Positions 21,363 through 29,198 of a stretch of DNA of 64,000 nt are shown one piece after another; position 1 is the stretch's first letter; every line of letters starts with the position of its first letter. Both the position numbers and the translations under genes were made by a program. The notes under the pieces are model-generated. The model did not search any database. It was given only the letters and a program-made list of their open reading frames with translations, and was not told the origin of the DNA. This DNA comes from Stigmatella aurantiaca (GTDB lineage Bacteria; Myxococcota; Myxococcia; Myxococcales; Myxococcaceae): NCBI RefSeq assembly GCF_900109545.1, contig NZ_FOAP01000002.1, positions 372,001-436,000 of the forward strand. Reading direction: 5' to 3'.

Positions 21363-22892
21363 TCAGACCGGGTGGACGCCGTGCTTCTTTTCCTGCCGCG
21401 GTGCGTTGCTCCGGGCGTACAGCTCGAAGCGCCGGTCCAGCTCCTGGCGCAGGCGCTCGCCCGGAACCACCTCGTCCACCACCAGCTCGCTGGCCAGCTT
21501 GGCGATGTCCACGTCCGCCCGGTACTCGTCCCGGAGCTGCTGCACGTAGGCGGCGCGCTCGGCCTCGGGCTTCTCCTGGATCTTGTTGAAGTAGACGGCG
21601 TTGACGGCCGCCTCCGGGCCCATGACGGCGATCATCGCCTGGGGCAGCGCCAGGGTGGCACTGGGGGCGAACCCCGGGCCGGACATGGCGTAGAGCCCCG
21701 CGCCGTACGCCTTGCGCACCACCACGCAGATGCGCGGCACGCTGGCCTCGGACACCGCGGAGATCATCTTCGCCCCCGAGCGGATGATGCCCGCGCGCTC
21801 CACCTTGGTGCCGATCATGAACCCCGGCACGTCCGCCAGGTAGAGCAGCGGGATGTTGAAGGCATCGCACAGCCAGATGAAGCGCGCGGCCTTGTCCGCC
21901 GAGTCCACGAAGAGCACCCCGCCCTTGTACTTGGGCTGGTTGGCGATGATGCCCACGGGCCGGCCGCCGATGCGCGCCAGGCCCGTAATCAGCTCCTGGG
22001 CGAAGAGCTTCTTCACCTCGAACCAGCTCCCCTCGTCGATGAGCTCCTGGATGAGGGCGTGCATGTCGAAGGGCTTGTTCTGGTCCGCGGGGATGATCTC
22101 CTCCATCCGCTTGCCGCTCGCCTTGGGGGCCTTGGGCGCCACCTGGGGCGGAAGCTGGCTGAAGTTCTCCGGGAAGAAGGAGAGGTACTGCTTGGCGGCC
22201 TCGATGGCCTCCGGCTCCGTCTTCACCAGCACGTCGCCGCACCCGGACACCGAGCAGTGCATCTTCGCCCCGCCCATCTCCTCCAGCGTCACCTTCTCGC
22301 CGATGACCATCTCCGCCATGCGCGGGCTGCCCAGGTACATGGAGGCGTTGCCGTCCACCATGATGACCAGGTCGCAGAAGGCGGGGATGTAGGCGCCACC
22401 GGCCGCCGAGGGGCCGAAGAGCAGGCACACCTGGGGCACGTACCCGGACAGGTGCACCTCATTATAGAAGATGCGCCCGGCGCCCCGGCGGCCCGGGAAC
22501 ATCTCGATCTGGTCGGTGATGCGCGCGCCGGCGGAGTCCACCAGGTAGAACAGCGGGCAGCGCATGGCGCGGGCCGTCTCCTGGATGCGGAGGATCTTCT
22601 CCACGGTGCGGGCGCCCCAGCTGCCCGCCTTCACGGTGGAGTCGTTGGCCATGATGGCCACGGGGCGGCCGGCCACCTTGCCCAGGCCGGTAACCACCCC
22701 GTCGGAGGGCAGCTCCGGGTCCTCGTTGTTGGCGAGCTTCGCATCCTCGACGAAGGAGTCCGCGTCCACGAGCAGCCGGATGCGCTCGCGCGCGAACAGC
22801 TTGCCCGTCTCGCGGTTCTTCGCGTGGTACTTCTCCGCGCCGCCCTTCTCTACTTCGGCGATCTTCTCGAGAAGCTTCTGGTCGTAGGACAT
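21363..22892 (-). CDS. Acyl-CoA carboxylase, carboxyltransferase (beta) subunit
   Basis: The 509-residue protein transfers CO2 from carboxybiotin to an acyl-CoA, most likely propionyl- or methylcrotonyl-CoA. The two crotonase-like halves are visible: ARERIRLLVDADSF, MANDSTVKAGSWGA and DSAGARITDQIEMFPGRRGA in the first; QPKYKGGVLFVDSADKAARF, DVPGFMIGTKVERAGIIRSG and GPEAAVNAVYFNKI in the second. The ATG at 22892 begins the family-typical N-terminus; an upstream in-frame start at 22943 adds residues without homology. No biotin carboxylase subunit is in the window. The precise substrate is uncertain. Confidence 0.9.
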   Translation of the reverse strand: MSYDQKLLEKIAEVEKGGAEKYHAKNRETGKLFARERIRLLVDADSFVEDAKLANNEDPELPSDGVVTGLGKVAGRPVAIMANDSTVKAGSWGARTVEKILRIQETARAMRCPLFYLVDSAGARITDQIEMFPGRRGAGRIFYNEVHLSGYVPQVCLLFGPSAAGGAYIPAFCDLVIMVDGNASMYLGSPRMAEMVIGEKVTLEEMGGAKMHCSVSGCGDVLVKTEPEAIEAAKQYLSFFPENFSQLPPQVAPKAPKASGKRMEEIIPADQNKPFDMHALIQELIDEGSWFEVKKLFAQELITGLARIGGRPVGIIANQPKYKGGVLFVDSADKAARFIWLCDAFNIPLLYLADVPGFMIGTKVERAGIIRSGAKMISAVSEASVPRICVVVRKAYGAGLYAMSGPGFAPSATLALPQAMIAVMGPEAAVNAVYFNKIQEKPEAERAAYVQQLRDEYRADVDIAKLASELVVDEVVPGERLRQELDRRFELYARSNAPRQEKKHGVHPV

Positions 22893-22964
22893 GGCTGGGG
22901 GCACATAGCAGAAAGGGGCTCGGCTGGCTGCCCCCTCTCCCAAATGTCAGCAGGAAGCCAACGG

Positions 22965-23004
22965 CCCAGGGCCCGTCTGCTTGTCTGGACAGAAAGACCC
23001 TGGG
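22965..23004. other. Long imperfect inverted repeat between divergent genes
   Basis: CCCAGGG at 22965-22971 pairs with CCCTGGG at 22998-23004. Within it GTCT pairs with AGAC and TGTC with GACA, giving a cruciform-like 40-base structure. It lies between the divergent carboxylase and YtxH genes, so it could be an operator or leader structure. There is no T-run. Confidence 0.4.
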
Positions 23005-23111
23005 AGGGGATGGCGCGCCCGGCCCCCCTCCCTATTTTCCAAAGACAACGGAGAGCATGACCGGCGGGGCTCGGTGCTCTCGGCATGTGTCAGGCCCTGG
23101 AGGGATTACCC

Positions 23112-23459
23112 ATGTTCACGACGAAGAAGGCCAAGATGCTGGCGAAGAGCGGGGTCTACCGCAAGTGGCTGGCGCAGAAGCTGATCAACGACGTGCCGCG
23201 TGTCGCCAAGAACAAGTGGGACGACTTCGATCCGGATGAGCTGCTGCACATGGTGGGGCTCACCACCTACAAGCCTGCCTCGACGGGCATCGGCGGCCTG
23301 GGCGCGTTCGTGATTGGCGCCGCGCTGGGCAGCGTGGTGGCGCTCCTGCTGGCCCCCAGCCCGGGCGTGGACCTGCGCACCACGGTCAAGGACAAGGCCA
23401 TGGGTTACCTGAACAAGCAGAACATCAACCTGGGCCAGGAGAAGACCGCCCACGCGTAG
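23112..23459 (+). CDS. YtxH domain-containing small membrane protein
   Basis: This 115-residue protein has one membrane helix with the YtxH pattern GIGGLGAFVIGAALGSVVAL followed by LLAPSPGVDLRTTVKDKA. YtxH proteins are general-stress-associated in Bacillus, but their molecular role is unclear. The ATG at 23112 is preceded by GGAGG at proper spacing. An earlier in-frame ATG at 23085 lacks a ribosome-binding site. The N-terminal 60 residues are basic and unique. Confidence 0.8.
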   Translation: MFTTKKAKMLAKSGVYRKWLAQKLINDVPRVAKNKWDDFDPDELLHMVGLTTYKPASTGIGGLGAFVIGAALGSVVALLLAPSPGVDLRTTVKDKAMGYLNKQNINLGQEKTAHA

Positions 23460-23545
23460 GCGGCTTCCCGACAGTCCAAGGCTGACGCGCGAGGGCGGGG
23501 GGAAACTCCCGCCCTTCGCCGTTCGAGGGCTGGCATCATGGCGGC

Positions 23546-24832
23546 ATGATGGCCCTTGCGGTGCCCGATGTGCGTCAGCGGCTGCGCTCCATCTTCGGCG
23601 GCTCGGTGGGCAACCTCATCGAGTGGTACGACTTCTACATCTACTCGGCCTTCTCGCTGTACTTCGCCAAGGCGTTCTTCCCCAGCGGCAACCCCATCGT
23701 CGAGCAGCTCAACACCGCGGGGGTGTTCGCCCTGGGCTTCCTGGTGCGCCCCCTGGGCGGGTGGGCCCTGGGGCTCTACGCGGACCTCCGGGGACGACGC
23801 GCCGCGTTGACGCTGTCCGTCACGTTGATGTGCCTGGGCTCGCTCGTCATCGCGCTCTGCCCCACCTATGCGCAGGTGGGCGTGGCGGCGCCGGGGGTGC
23901 TGGTGCTGGCGCGGCTGCTGCAGGGGCTCTCGCTGGGCGGGGAGTACGGCACCAGCGCGACGTACCTGAGCGAGGTGGCCACCTCACGCCACCGCGGCTT
24001 CTACAGCTCCTTCCAGTACGTCACGCTCATCATGGGCCAGTTGCTGGCCACGCTGACGTTGCTGCTGCTCCAGCGCCTGGTGCTCACCCACGAGCAGCTC
24101 GAGGCCTGGGGGTGGCGCATCCCGTTCGTGTGCGGGGCGGCCCTGGCAGTCTTCGGCTTCTACATGCGCAGGAACATGGTGGAGACGGAGGCGTTCCAGG
24201 CGGAGGCGGCGAAGCACCCGGTGCGCAACCCCATGCGGGAGCTGCTGGGCCACCCCCGGGAGATCGCCCTGGTGGTGGGGCTCACCCTGGGCGGCACCCT
24301 CGCCTTCTACACGTACACCGTCTACATGCAGAAGTTCCTGGTGAACTCGGTGGGGCTCACACGGGACCAGGCCACGCTCATCTCGGTGGCGTCGCTGTTC
24401 TTCTACATGCTGTTGCAGCCGGTGTTCGGCCTGCTGTCCGACCAGGTGGGCCGCAAGCCGGTGCTGCTGTGGTTCGGGGTGATGGGCACGCTGTGCACGG
24501 TGCCCCTGCTGACGGCGCTGACGCGCACGCGGGATGCGTTCACGGCGTTCCTGCTGGTGATGGGGGCGCTGGTCATCGTCTCGGGCTACACGTCCATCAA
24601 CGCCGTGGTGAAGGCGGAGCTGTTCCCGGCGAACATCCGCGCCCTGGGCGTGGGGCTGCCCTACGCGCTGACGGTCTCCCTGTTCGGAGGAACGGCCGAG
24701 TACCTGGGCACCTGGCTGAAGCTGGAGGGCCATGAGACGTGGTTCTTCTGGTACGTCACCGCCTGCATCCTGTGCTCGCTGCTCGTCTACCTGTTCATGC
24801 GGGACACGCAGCGGGAGCACCGGTTCGGCTGA
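23546..24832 (+). CDS. MFS transporter, metabolite:H+ symporter type (KgtP-like)
   Basis: The 428-residue inner-membrane transporter has about 12 hydrophobic segments. The opening GGSVGNLIEWYDFYIYSAFS and the loop YADLRGRRAAL are hallmarks of the metabolite:H+ symporter family (alpha-ketoglutarate, proline/betaine and shikimate permeases). The SLGGEYGTSATYLSE stretch also fits. It probably imports a small organic acid or osmolyte, with alpha-ketoglutarate the nearest analogy. Two adjacent ATGs (23546, 23549) are equally possible starts. Confidence 0.88.
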   Translation: MMALAVPDVRQRLRSIFGGSVGNLIEWYDFYIYSAFSLYFAKAFFPSGNPIVEQLNTAGVFALGFLVRPLGGWALGLYADLRGRRAALTLSVTLMCLGSLVIALCPTYAQVGVAAPGVLVLARLLQGLSLGGEYGTSATYLSEVATSRHRGFYSSFQYVTLIMGQLLATLTLLLLQRLVLTHEQLEAWGWRIPFVCGAALAVFGFYMRRNMVETEAFQAEAAKHPVRNPMRELLGHPREIALVVGLTLGGTLAFYTYTVYMQKFLVNSVGLTRDQATLISVASLFFYMLLQPVFGLLSDQVGRKPVLLWFGVMGTLCTVPLLTALTRTRDAFTAFLLVMGALVIVSGYTSINAVVKAELFPANIRALGVGLPYALTVSLFGGTAEYLGTWLKLEGHETWFFWYVTACILCSLLVYLFMRDTQREHRFG

Positions 24833-24842
24833 CGCCGCGGGC

Positions 24843-25274
24843 TCATTCGATGTCCACGAGCTTGTAGAAGATCTCCCGGTACTCCACCTGGCTGTTCGGG
24901 GAATCCTCCGCCCAGCGCTCCCCCTTCCTGCGCTTCGCGAGCCGGAACTCATCCACCAGGAGGATTCCCTCCGGGAACCCGTACCGGGTCCAGAGCTCGC
25001 GCCCGGCGAAGTTCCCGTAGCCCACGAACCACACCTCGCGCCGCGTCTGGAGCCGTTGAATATCCAGCGTCACCAGCGCCCCCGCGCTCACGGCCTCTTT
25101 CGGACCGAACTTCCGGGGCTGGAGCGCGTGATACTGGCGGCAGGCCCTCTCCACGTTCTTCACCATCCGCCGGTCCACCTCCGGATGCCGGTTCAGCTCC
25201 GCCAGCAGCTCGTCGTGCGCCAGCCGCAGGGCCTGAATCAACGGCTCCTTGCCACCCACCTTGAGGTTCACCAT
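24843..25274 (-). CDS. Hypothetical protein, divergent to the epoxide hydrolase
   Basis: This 143-residue soluble protein starts MVNLKVGGKEPLIQALRLAH. No domain is recognised; it contains a helical N-terminal half and an FVGYGNFAGRELWTRYGFPE segment. It is convergent with the transporter gene. Its apparent ATG at 25274 overlaps the ATG of the divergent hydrolase gene (25273), so one of the two starts may really be further inside its gene. Confidence 0.6.
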   Translation of the reverse strand: MVNLKVGGKEPLIQALRLAHDELLAELNRHPEVDRRMVKNVERACRQYHALQPRKFGPKEAVSAGALVTLDIQRLQTRREVWFVGYGNFAGRELWTRYGFPEGILLVDEFRLAKRRKGERWAEDSPNSQVEYREIFYKLVDIE

Positions 25275-26469
25275 GTCGAAGACGCTCACAGAGAAGGTTG
25301 GACAGGCCCTGGGCCTGGGCGATGCGCACCCTATCACCCCCTTCCAGGCCTCCATCCCCCAGAGCGCCCTGACGGATCTGAAGCAGCGCCTGGACCTGAC
25401 GCGCTGGCCCGACCCCGAGACCGTCGAGGACTGGTCCCAGGGCGTGCCCCTGAAGAAGCTCCAGGCGCTCGTCGAGTACTGGCGCACCGGCTACGACTGG
25501 CGCCGCGCCGAGGCCCGGCTCAACAGCTTCCCGAACTACCGCACCCCCATCGACGGGCTCGACATCCACTTCATCCACGTGCGCTCCCAGCACGAGAATG
25601 CCCTGCCCCTCCTCCTCACCCACGGCTGGCCCGGCTCGGTCTTCGAGTTCTTCAAGTCCATTCCCCTGCTCACGGACCCCACCGCCCATGGCGGCCAGGC
25701 GGAGGACGCCTTCCACCTCATCATCCCCTCCCTTCCGGGCTACGGCTTCTCGGGCAAGCCCACGAAGACGGGCTGGAACATGGCGCGCACCGCCAAGGCC
25801 TGGGCGGAGCTGATGCACCGGCTGGGCTACACGCACTGGGTTGCCCAGGGCGGCGACTGGGGCGCGGGCGTCAGCACGGCGCTCGCCCACCTCAAGCCCA
25901 AGGGGCTGGCCGGCATCCACCTGAACATGCCGTTCGCCGTGCCGGAGAAGCTCCCCCCCGAGAACCCCACCGCCGAGGAGAAGCGCGCCATGGCGCAGCT
26001 CCACGCCTTCGACACCGATGGCTCCGGCTACTTCCGCCAGCAGACCACGCGGCCCCAGACGGTGGGCTACGGCCTGGCCGACTCTCCCGCCGGCCAGGCG
26101 GCGTGGATCTACGAGAAGTTCCAGATGTGGACCGACAACTCCGGCGAGCCCGAGTCCGTCCTCAGCCAGGACGAGATGCTCGACACCATCACGCTCTACT
26201 GGCTCACGGACACGGCGGCCTCCTCCGCGCGCATGTACTGGGAGAACGCCGGCGCCACCTTCTCGGGCGGCAAGCTCGACCTCCCCGTGGGCGCCAGCAT
26301 CTTCCCGAAGGAGATCTTCCGCCTGCCCAAGCGCTGGGCCGAGCAGAGCTACTCGAAGCTCATCTACTGGAATGAAGCCGAGAAGGGCGGCCACTTCGCC
26401 GCGTTCGAGCAGCCCGAGATCTTCGTCCGCGAGCTCCGCGCCTGCTTCCGCCAGCTCCGCGCGCCCTGA
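25273..26469 (+). CDS. Epoxide hydrolase family alpha/beta-hydrolase
   Basis: The 398-residue protein has an N-terminal epoxide-hydrolase (EHN) segment (ITPFQASIPQSALTDLKQRL and TRWPDPETVEDW) and an alpha/beta-hydrolase core. The oxyanion loop is HGWPGSVFEF, the nucleophile is Asp195 in QGGDWGAG and the base is His374 in GGHFAAFEQPE. It should open epoxides to diols in the cytoplasm; the natural substrate is unknown. The ATG at 25273 is favoured because an earlier start at 25249 would run into the divergent gene. Confidence 0.9.
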   Translation: MSKTLTEKVGQALGLGDAHPITPFQASIPQSALTDLKQRLDLTRWPDPETVEDWSQGVPLKKLQALVEYWRTGYDWRRAEARLNSFPNYRTPIDGLDIHFIHVRSQHENALPLLLTHGWPGSVFEFFKSIPLLTDPTAHGGQAEDAFHLIIPSLPGYGFSGKPTKTGWNMARTAKAWAELMHRLGYTHWVAQGGDWGAGVSTALAHLKPKGLAGIHLNMPFAVPEKLPPENPTAEEKRAMAQLHAFDTDGSGYFRQQTTRPQTVGYGLADSPAGQAAWIYEKFQMWTDNSGEPESVLSQDEMLDTITLYWLTDTAASSARMYWENAGATFSGGKLDLPVGASIFPKEIFRLPKRWAEQSYSKLIYWNEAEKGGHFAAFEQPEIFVRELRACFRQLRAP

Positions 26470-26485
26470 CGGGCCCCTGGGCTTG

Positions 26486-26518
26486 AAAAAGCCTGGCGCC
26501 CCGGGAGGGACGCCAGGC
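26486..26518 (-). terminator. Intrinsic terminator of hsp20
   Basis: GCCTGGCG at 26491-26498 and CGCCAGGC at 26511-26518 form a perfect 8-bp stem with a 12-base loop. On the minus strand the stem is followed directly by TTTTT (complement of 26486-26490), a textbook rho-independent terminator about 26 bases after the hsp20 stop. It lies 17 bases past the epoxide hydrolase stop and may help end that transcript too. Confidence 0.85.
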
Positions 26519-26543
26519 CTCTGCGGCTCAGCCGCCGGCGGGA

Positions 26544-27056
26544 TTAGGACTTGATGCTGTCCTTCGGCTCCACCGCGCTGCTGGCCACCTGGATGCGCTT
26601 GGGCTGCACCTCGGGGCGCTTGGGCAGGGTGAGCGTCAGGACCCCATTCTTCAGCTGGGCCTGGACGTTGTCCCCGTTCACGCCCTCGGGGAGCGTGAAG
26701 GCGCGGCTGAACGCTCCGAAGCTGCGCTCATAGGCGTAGAACCGCTCGCCCTCCTCGCGCTTCTCGCTCTCGCGCTTGCCACTCACCGAGAGCCGGTCTC
26801 CCGTGAGCGTCACCTCGATGTCCTTCTCGTCCACGCCCGGAAGGTCCGCCTTGAAGACGTAGGCGTCCTTGGTCTCCTTCACCTCGAACGCCGGGACGAA
26901 GGGCGCCTGGCCCTGGCGGCCGGCAAACCAGGGGTGGCTCGCCAGTTGCTCGAACGGATCCCAATTCATCAGCTCTTGCATCTGCTGAAAGGGATCCCAC
27001 TCACGGGTGCGCTGCACGTTGCTTCCTTCTCCACGACGAACAGACAGATTGGCCAT
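26544..27056 (-). CDS. hspA: Small heat-shock protein, Hsp20/alpha-crystallin family (SP21/HspA-like)
   Basis: This ATP-independent chaperone holds unfolding proteins. The 170-residue protein has the alpha-crystallin domain at about residues 50-150: FEVKETKDAYVFKADLPGVD, GDRLSVSGKRE, and the closing GVLTLTLPKRPEVQPKRIQV. The N-terminus (VRRGEGSNVQRTREWDPFQQ) is, from memory, very close to Stigmatella aurantiaca HspA/SP21, which is induced by heat and fruiting-body development. The ATG at 27056 is preceded by GAGGAGA. Two inverted repeats lie upstream. Confidence 0.93.
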   Translation of the reverse strand: MANLSVRRGEGSNVQRTREWDPFQQMQELMNWDPFEQLASHPWFAGRQGQAPFVPAFEVKETKDAYVFKADLPGVDEKDIEVTLTGDRLSVSGKRESEKREEGERFYAYERSFGAFSRAFTLPEGVNGDNVQAQLKNGVLTLTLPKRPEVQPKRIQVASSAVEPKDSIKS

Positions 27057-27359
27057 GACGGTTTCTCCTCTCTTGCTCACGGCGGCGAAGGTCCCTGCCG
27101 TGCCGCCGCCATCCAGACCGTAAAGCAGGTTCGAGACGGTGCAAGCCGCCACAGCGCACCTTGAGGCCCTGGAGCCTGGCCTGCTGCCCTCCAACCAGGG
27201 GAGCACCCCTGGCAAGGGCCTGGACGGCCGGATATATCTTCCGGAGTGCACCGGTGGCGGATTTGACACCACACGGAACTGAACAGCGGTTAAGAGGGCC
27301 GTGCCGCCAAGCGCTCCGCTGTCTCAGGGAGCAGCCTCACCTGAGTTCCTGACCGCTCC
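27057..27359. other. Divergent regulatory region hsp20 / receiver-KaiC-kinase operon
   Basis: This 303-base region contains no gene I can support. It holds a perfect inverted repeat CCAGGGG-AGCA-CCCCTGG (27195-27212) and a second one around an AT-rich core at 27228-27244. A TTGACA at 27263-27268 faces the receiver gene, but no good -10 lies 16-18 bases after it; GGTTAAG follows at about 20. Confidence 0.45.
27228..27244. promoter_or_regulatory. Inverted repeat with AT-rich core upstream of hsp20
   Basis: CCGGA-TATATCT-TCCGG is a 5-bp inverted repeat around a TATATC core that could serve as a -10 element or an operator for hsp20, about 170 bases before its ATG. It is the only AT-rich spot in the intergenic region. 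Confidence 0.35.
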
Positions 27360-27776
27360 ATGGCCGATCCGATTCCAACCACTTCCCGTGGGAAGATGCT
27401 GATTCTCGTGGTGGAGAAGGATCCCCACGTGCGCGAGTTGGAGGCGCACTTCCTCGCGCAGGCCGGTTACTCCGTTGAATTCGTCATGGATGGCCTGTCC
27501 GCGATGGATCAGGCCCAGCGCCTGCTGCCTGACATCATCATCACCGAGATTCTCGTCCCCAAGCTGGATGGGCTGGCGCTCTGCCGTCAGCTGAAAGCCA
27601 CCGCCCAGACCCGCCACATCTCCATCCTCATCTTCAGCATCCTGGCGGCCAGTGGCCGCGCCAAGGAGGCCGGCGCGGATGCCTTCCTCATGAAGCCCCT
27701 CGCCGAAAACCGGTTGATCACGACCGTGAGGAGCTTGCTGGAGCACCGTTCCCGTTCTCTCGCCGAGACTCCATGA
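27360..27776 (+). CDS. Receiver-domain protein with Glu at the phosphoacceptor position
   Basis: This 138-residue single-domain response regulator has no output domain. The receiver landmarks are VVEKDPHVRE at the acidic pocket, PDIIITEILVPKLDG at the phosphorylation loop, ILIFS for the switch Ser/Thr and FLMKPL for the conserved Lys. At the phosphoacceptor the usual Asp is replaced by Glu63, and the first acidic-pocket residue is also Glu. Such a change often mimics or abolishes phosphorylation. The stop overlaps the start of the KaiC-like gene by 4 bases, so both act in one signalling unit. Confidence 0.85.
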   Translation: MADPIPTTSRGKMLILVVEKDPHVRELEAHFLAQAGYSVEFVMDGLSAMDQAQRLLPDIIITEILVPKLDGLALCRQLKATAQTRHISILIFSILAASGRAKEAGADAFLMKPLAENRLITTVRSLLEHRSRSLAETP

Positions 27777-29197
27777 CAGCGACGTACAAGCCAGATGCCA
27801 AGCTCCCCCCCCCTTCCCGGGAAGGGCTGCCGCGCATCCCCACGGGAACCCCTCAACTGGACGCCATTCTGGGCGGAGGCTTTCCCACCCACTCCATCAA
27901 CATCCTCCTGGGGGAGCCGGGCAGCGGGAAGACCATCCTCGCCGAGCGGCTCATCTTCGCCAACGCCCAGTCCCCCCAGCGCCCCGTCCTCTACCTCACC
28001 ACCCTCTCCGAGCCCCTGGAGAAGGTGGTGCGCTACCTCCAGCAGTTCGAGTTCTACGACGAGGAGAAGCTCACCTCGGGCAGCATCATCTACGACTCCA
28101 TCTCCCAGGAGCTGGAGGCGCAGGGCATCGCGGCCGTGGTGCCCAAGCTGAAGGAGATCATCAAGACCCTGTCGCCCAGCATCATCGTCATCGACTCCTT
28201 CAAGGCCATCCATGATCTCAGCGCCTCGGTGCCGGAGATGCGGCGGATGCTGTACGAAGTCTCGGGCCTGCTCACGGCCTACGACACGACGGCGTTCCTC
28301 GTGGGGGAGTACAACGAGGCGCAGCTCTCCACCTACCCGGAGTTCGCGGTGGCCGACGGCATGGTGGAGCTGGCCCGCAGGAAGCACGGCACCCGGGATG
28401 AGCGGTACCTGCGCGTCCTCAAGCTCCGGGGCAGCAACTACCTGGAGGGGTTGCACGCCTTCCGCATCAACGCGAACGGGCTGGAGGTCTTCCCCCGGCT
28501 GACGAGTCCCGAGGTCCCCCTCTCCTACTCCCTCCAGGACGAGCGCCTGTCCACGGGGGTGGTGAGCCTGGACACGATGATGCAGGGGGGCATCCGGGCG
28601 GGCAGCTCGACCCTGATTCAGGGCCGGACGGGCTCGGGCAAGACGACGCTGGCGCTCCAGTTCATCCTGGAGGGCCTCCGGCAAGGAGAGCCCAGCCTCT
28701 ACATCAACTTCCAGGAGAACCCCACCCAGCTGGCGCGGGTCATCCAAGGCTTCGGGTGGGATGTGGCCGAGGCCCAGCGCAAGGGGCTGCACCTGCTCTA
28801 TCACTCCCCGGTCGAGCTGCAGATCGACAGCATCCTCGTGACGCTGTTCCGCACCATCGCGGAGCAGAACATCAAGCGCGTCGCCGTGGACTCCATTGGA
28901 GACCTCATCAGCGCGGCGAGCGACATTCCGCGCCTCTTCGGATACCTCTACGCCCTGGTCCAGCACTTCTCGGTGATGCGGGTGGCGAGCGTCCTGACGA
29001 TGGAGACCACCGGCATGGCGCCCCACCCCCTGGAGGGGCAGATCAGCGCGCTGTCCGACGCCATCCTGCACTTGCAGGTGGAGCGGCTCGGCAACCGCTC
29101 CATGAGGACCCTGCAGGTGCTCAAGGCGCGCGGCACGGACCATGACCTGAACGTGCGGGAGTTGCGCATCACGTCCAAGGGCGTCGAGGTGGTGTGA
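27773..29197 (+). CDS. KaiC-like double RecA-domain ATPase
   Basis: The 474-residue protein has two KaiC-type ATPase domains. Domain 1 contains the Walker A GEPGSGKTILAER and Walker B IIVIDSFKAI. Domain 2 contains Walker A GRTGSGKTTLALQ and RVAVDSIGDL. The segments that carry the paired catalytic Glu in KaiC read LTTLSEP and NFQENP here, so the pair is lost or altered in both domains. KaiC-like proteins outside cyanobacteria often act with histidine kinases in signalling rather than in a clock. The gene overlaps the receiver gene and abuts the kinase gene (1 base apart). Confidence 0.87.
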   Translation: MTATYKPDAKLPPPSREGLPRIPTGTPQLDAILGGGFPTHSINILLGEPGSGKTILAERLIFANAQSPQRPVLYLTTLSEPLEKVVRYLQQFEFYDEEKLTSGSIIYDSISQELEAQGIAAVVPKLKEIIKTLSPSIIVIDSFKAIHDLSASVPEMRRMLYEVSGLLTAYDTTAFLVGEYNEAQLSTYPEFAVADGMVELARRKHGTRDERYLRVLKLRGSNYLEGLHAFRINANGLEVFPRLTSPEVPLSYSLQDERLSTGVVSLDTMMQGGIRAGSSTLIQGRTGSGKTTLALQFILEGLRQGEPSLYINFQENPTQLARVIQGFGWDVAEAQRKGLHLLYHSPVELQIDSILVTLFRTIAEQNIKRVAVDSIGDLISAASDIPRLFGYLYALVQHFSVMRVASVLTMETTGMAPHPLEGQISALSDAILHLQVERLGNRSMRTLQVLKARGTDHDLNVRELRITSKGVEVV

Positions 29198-29198
29198 C

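Noticed and set aside
27773-29197. A circadian kaiABC locus
   Set aside because: There is no kaiA or kaiB, and the paired catalytic Glu are altered in both domains; a signalling KaiC-like ATPase fits better.
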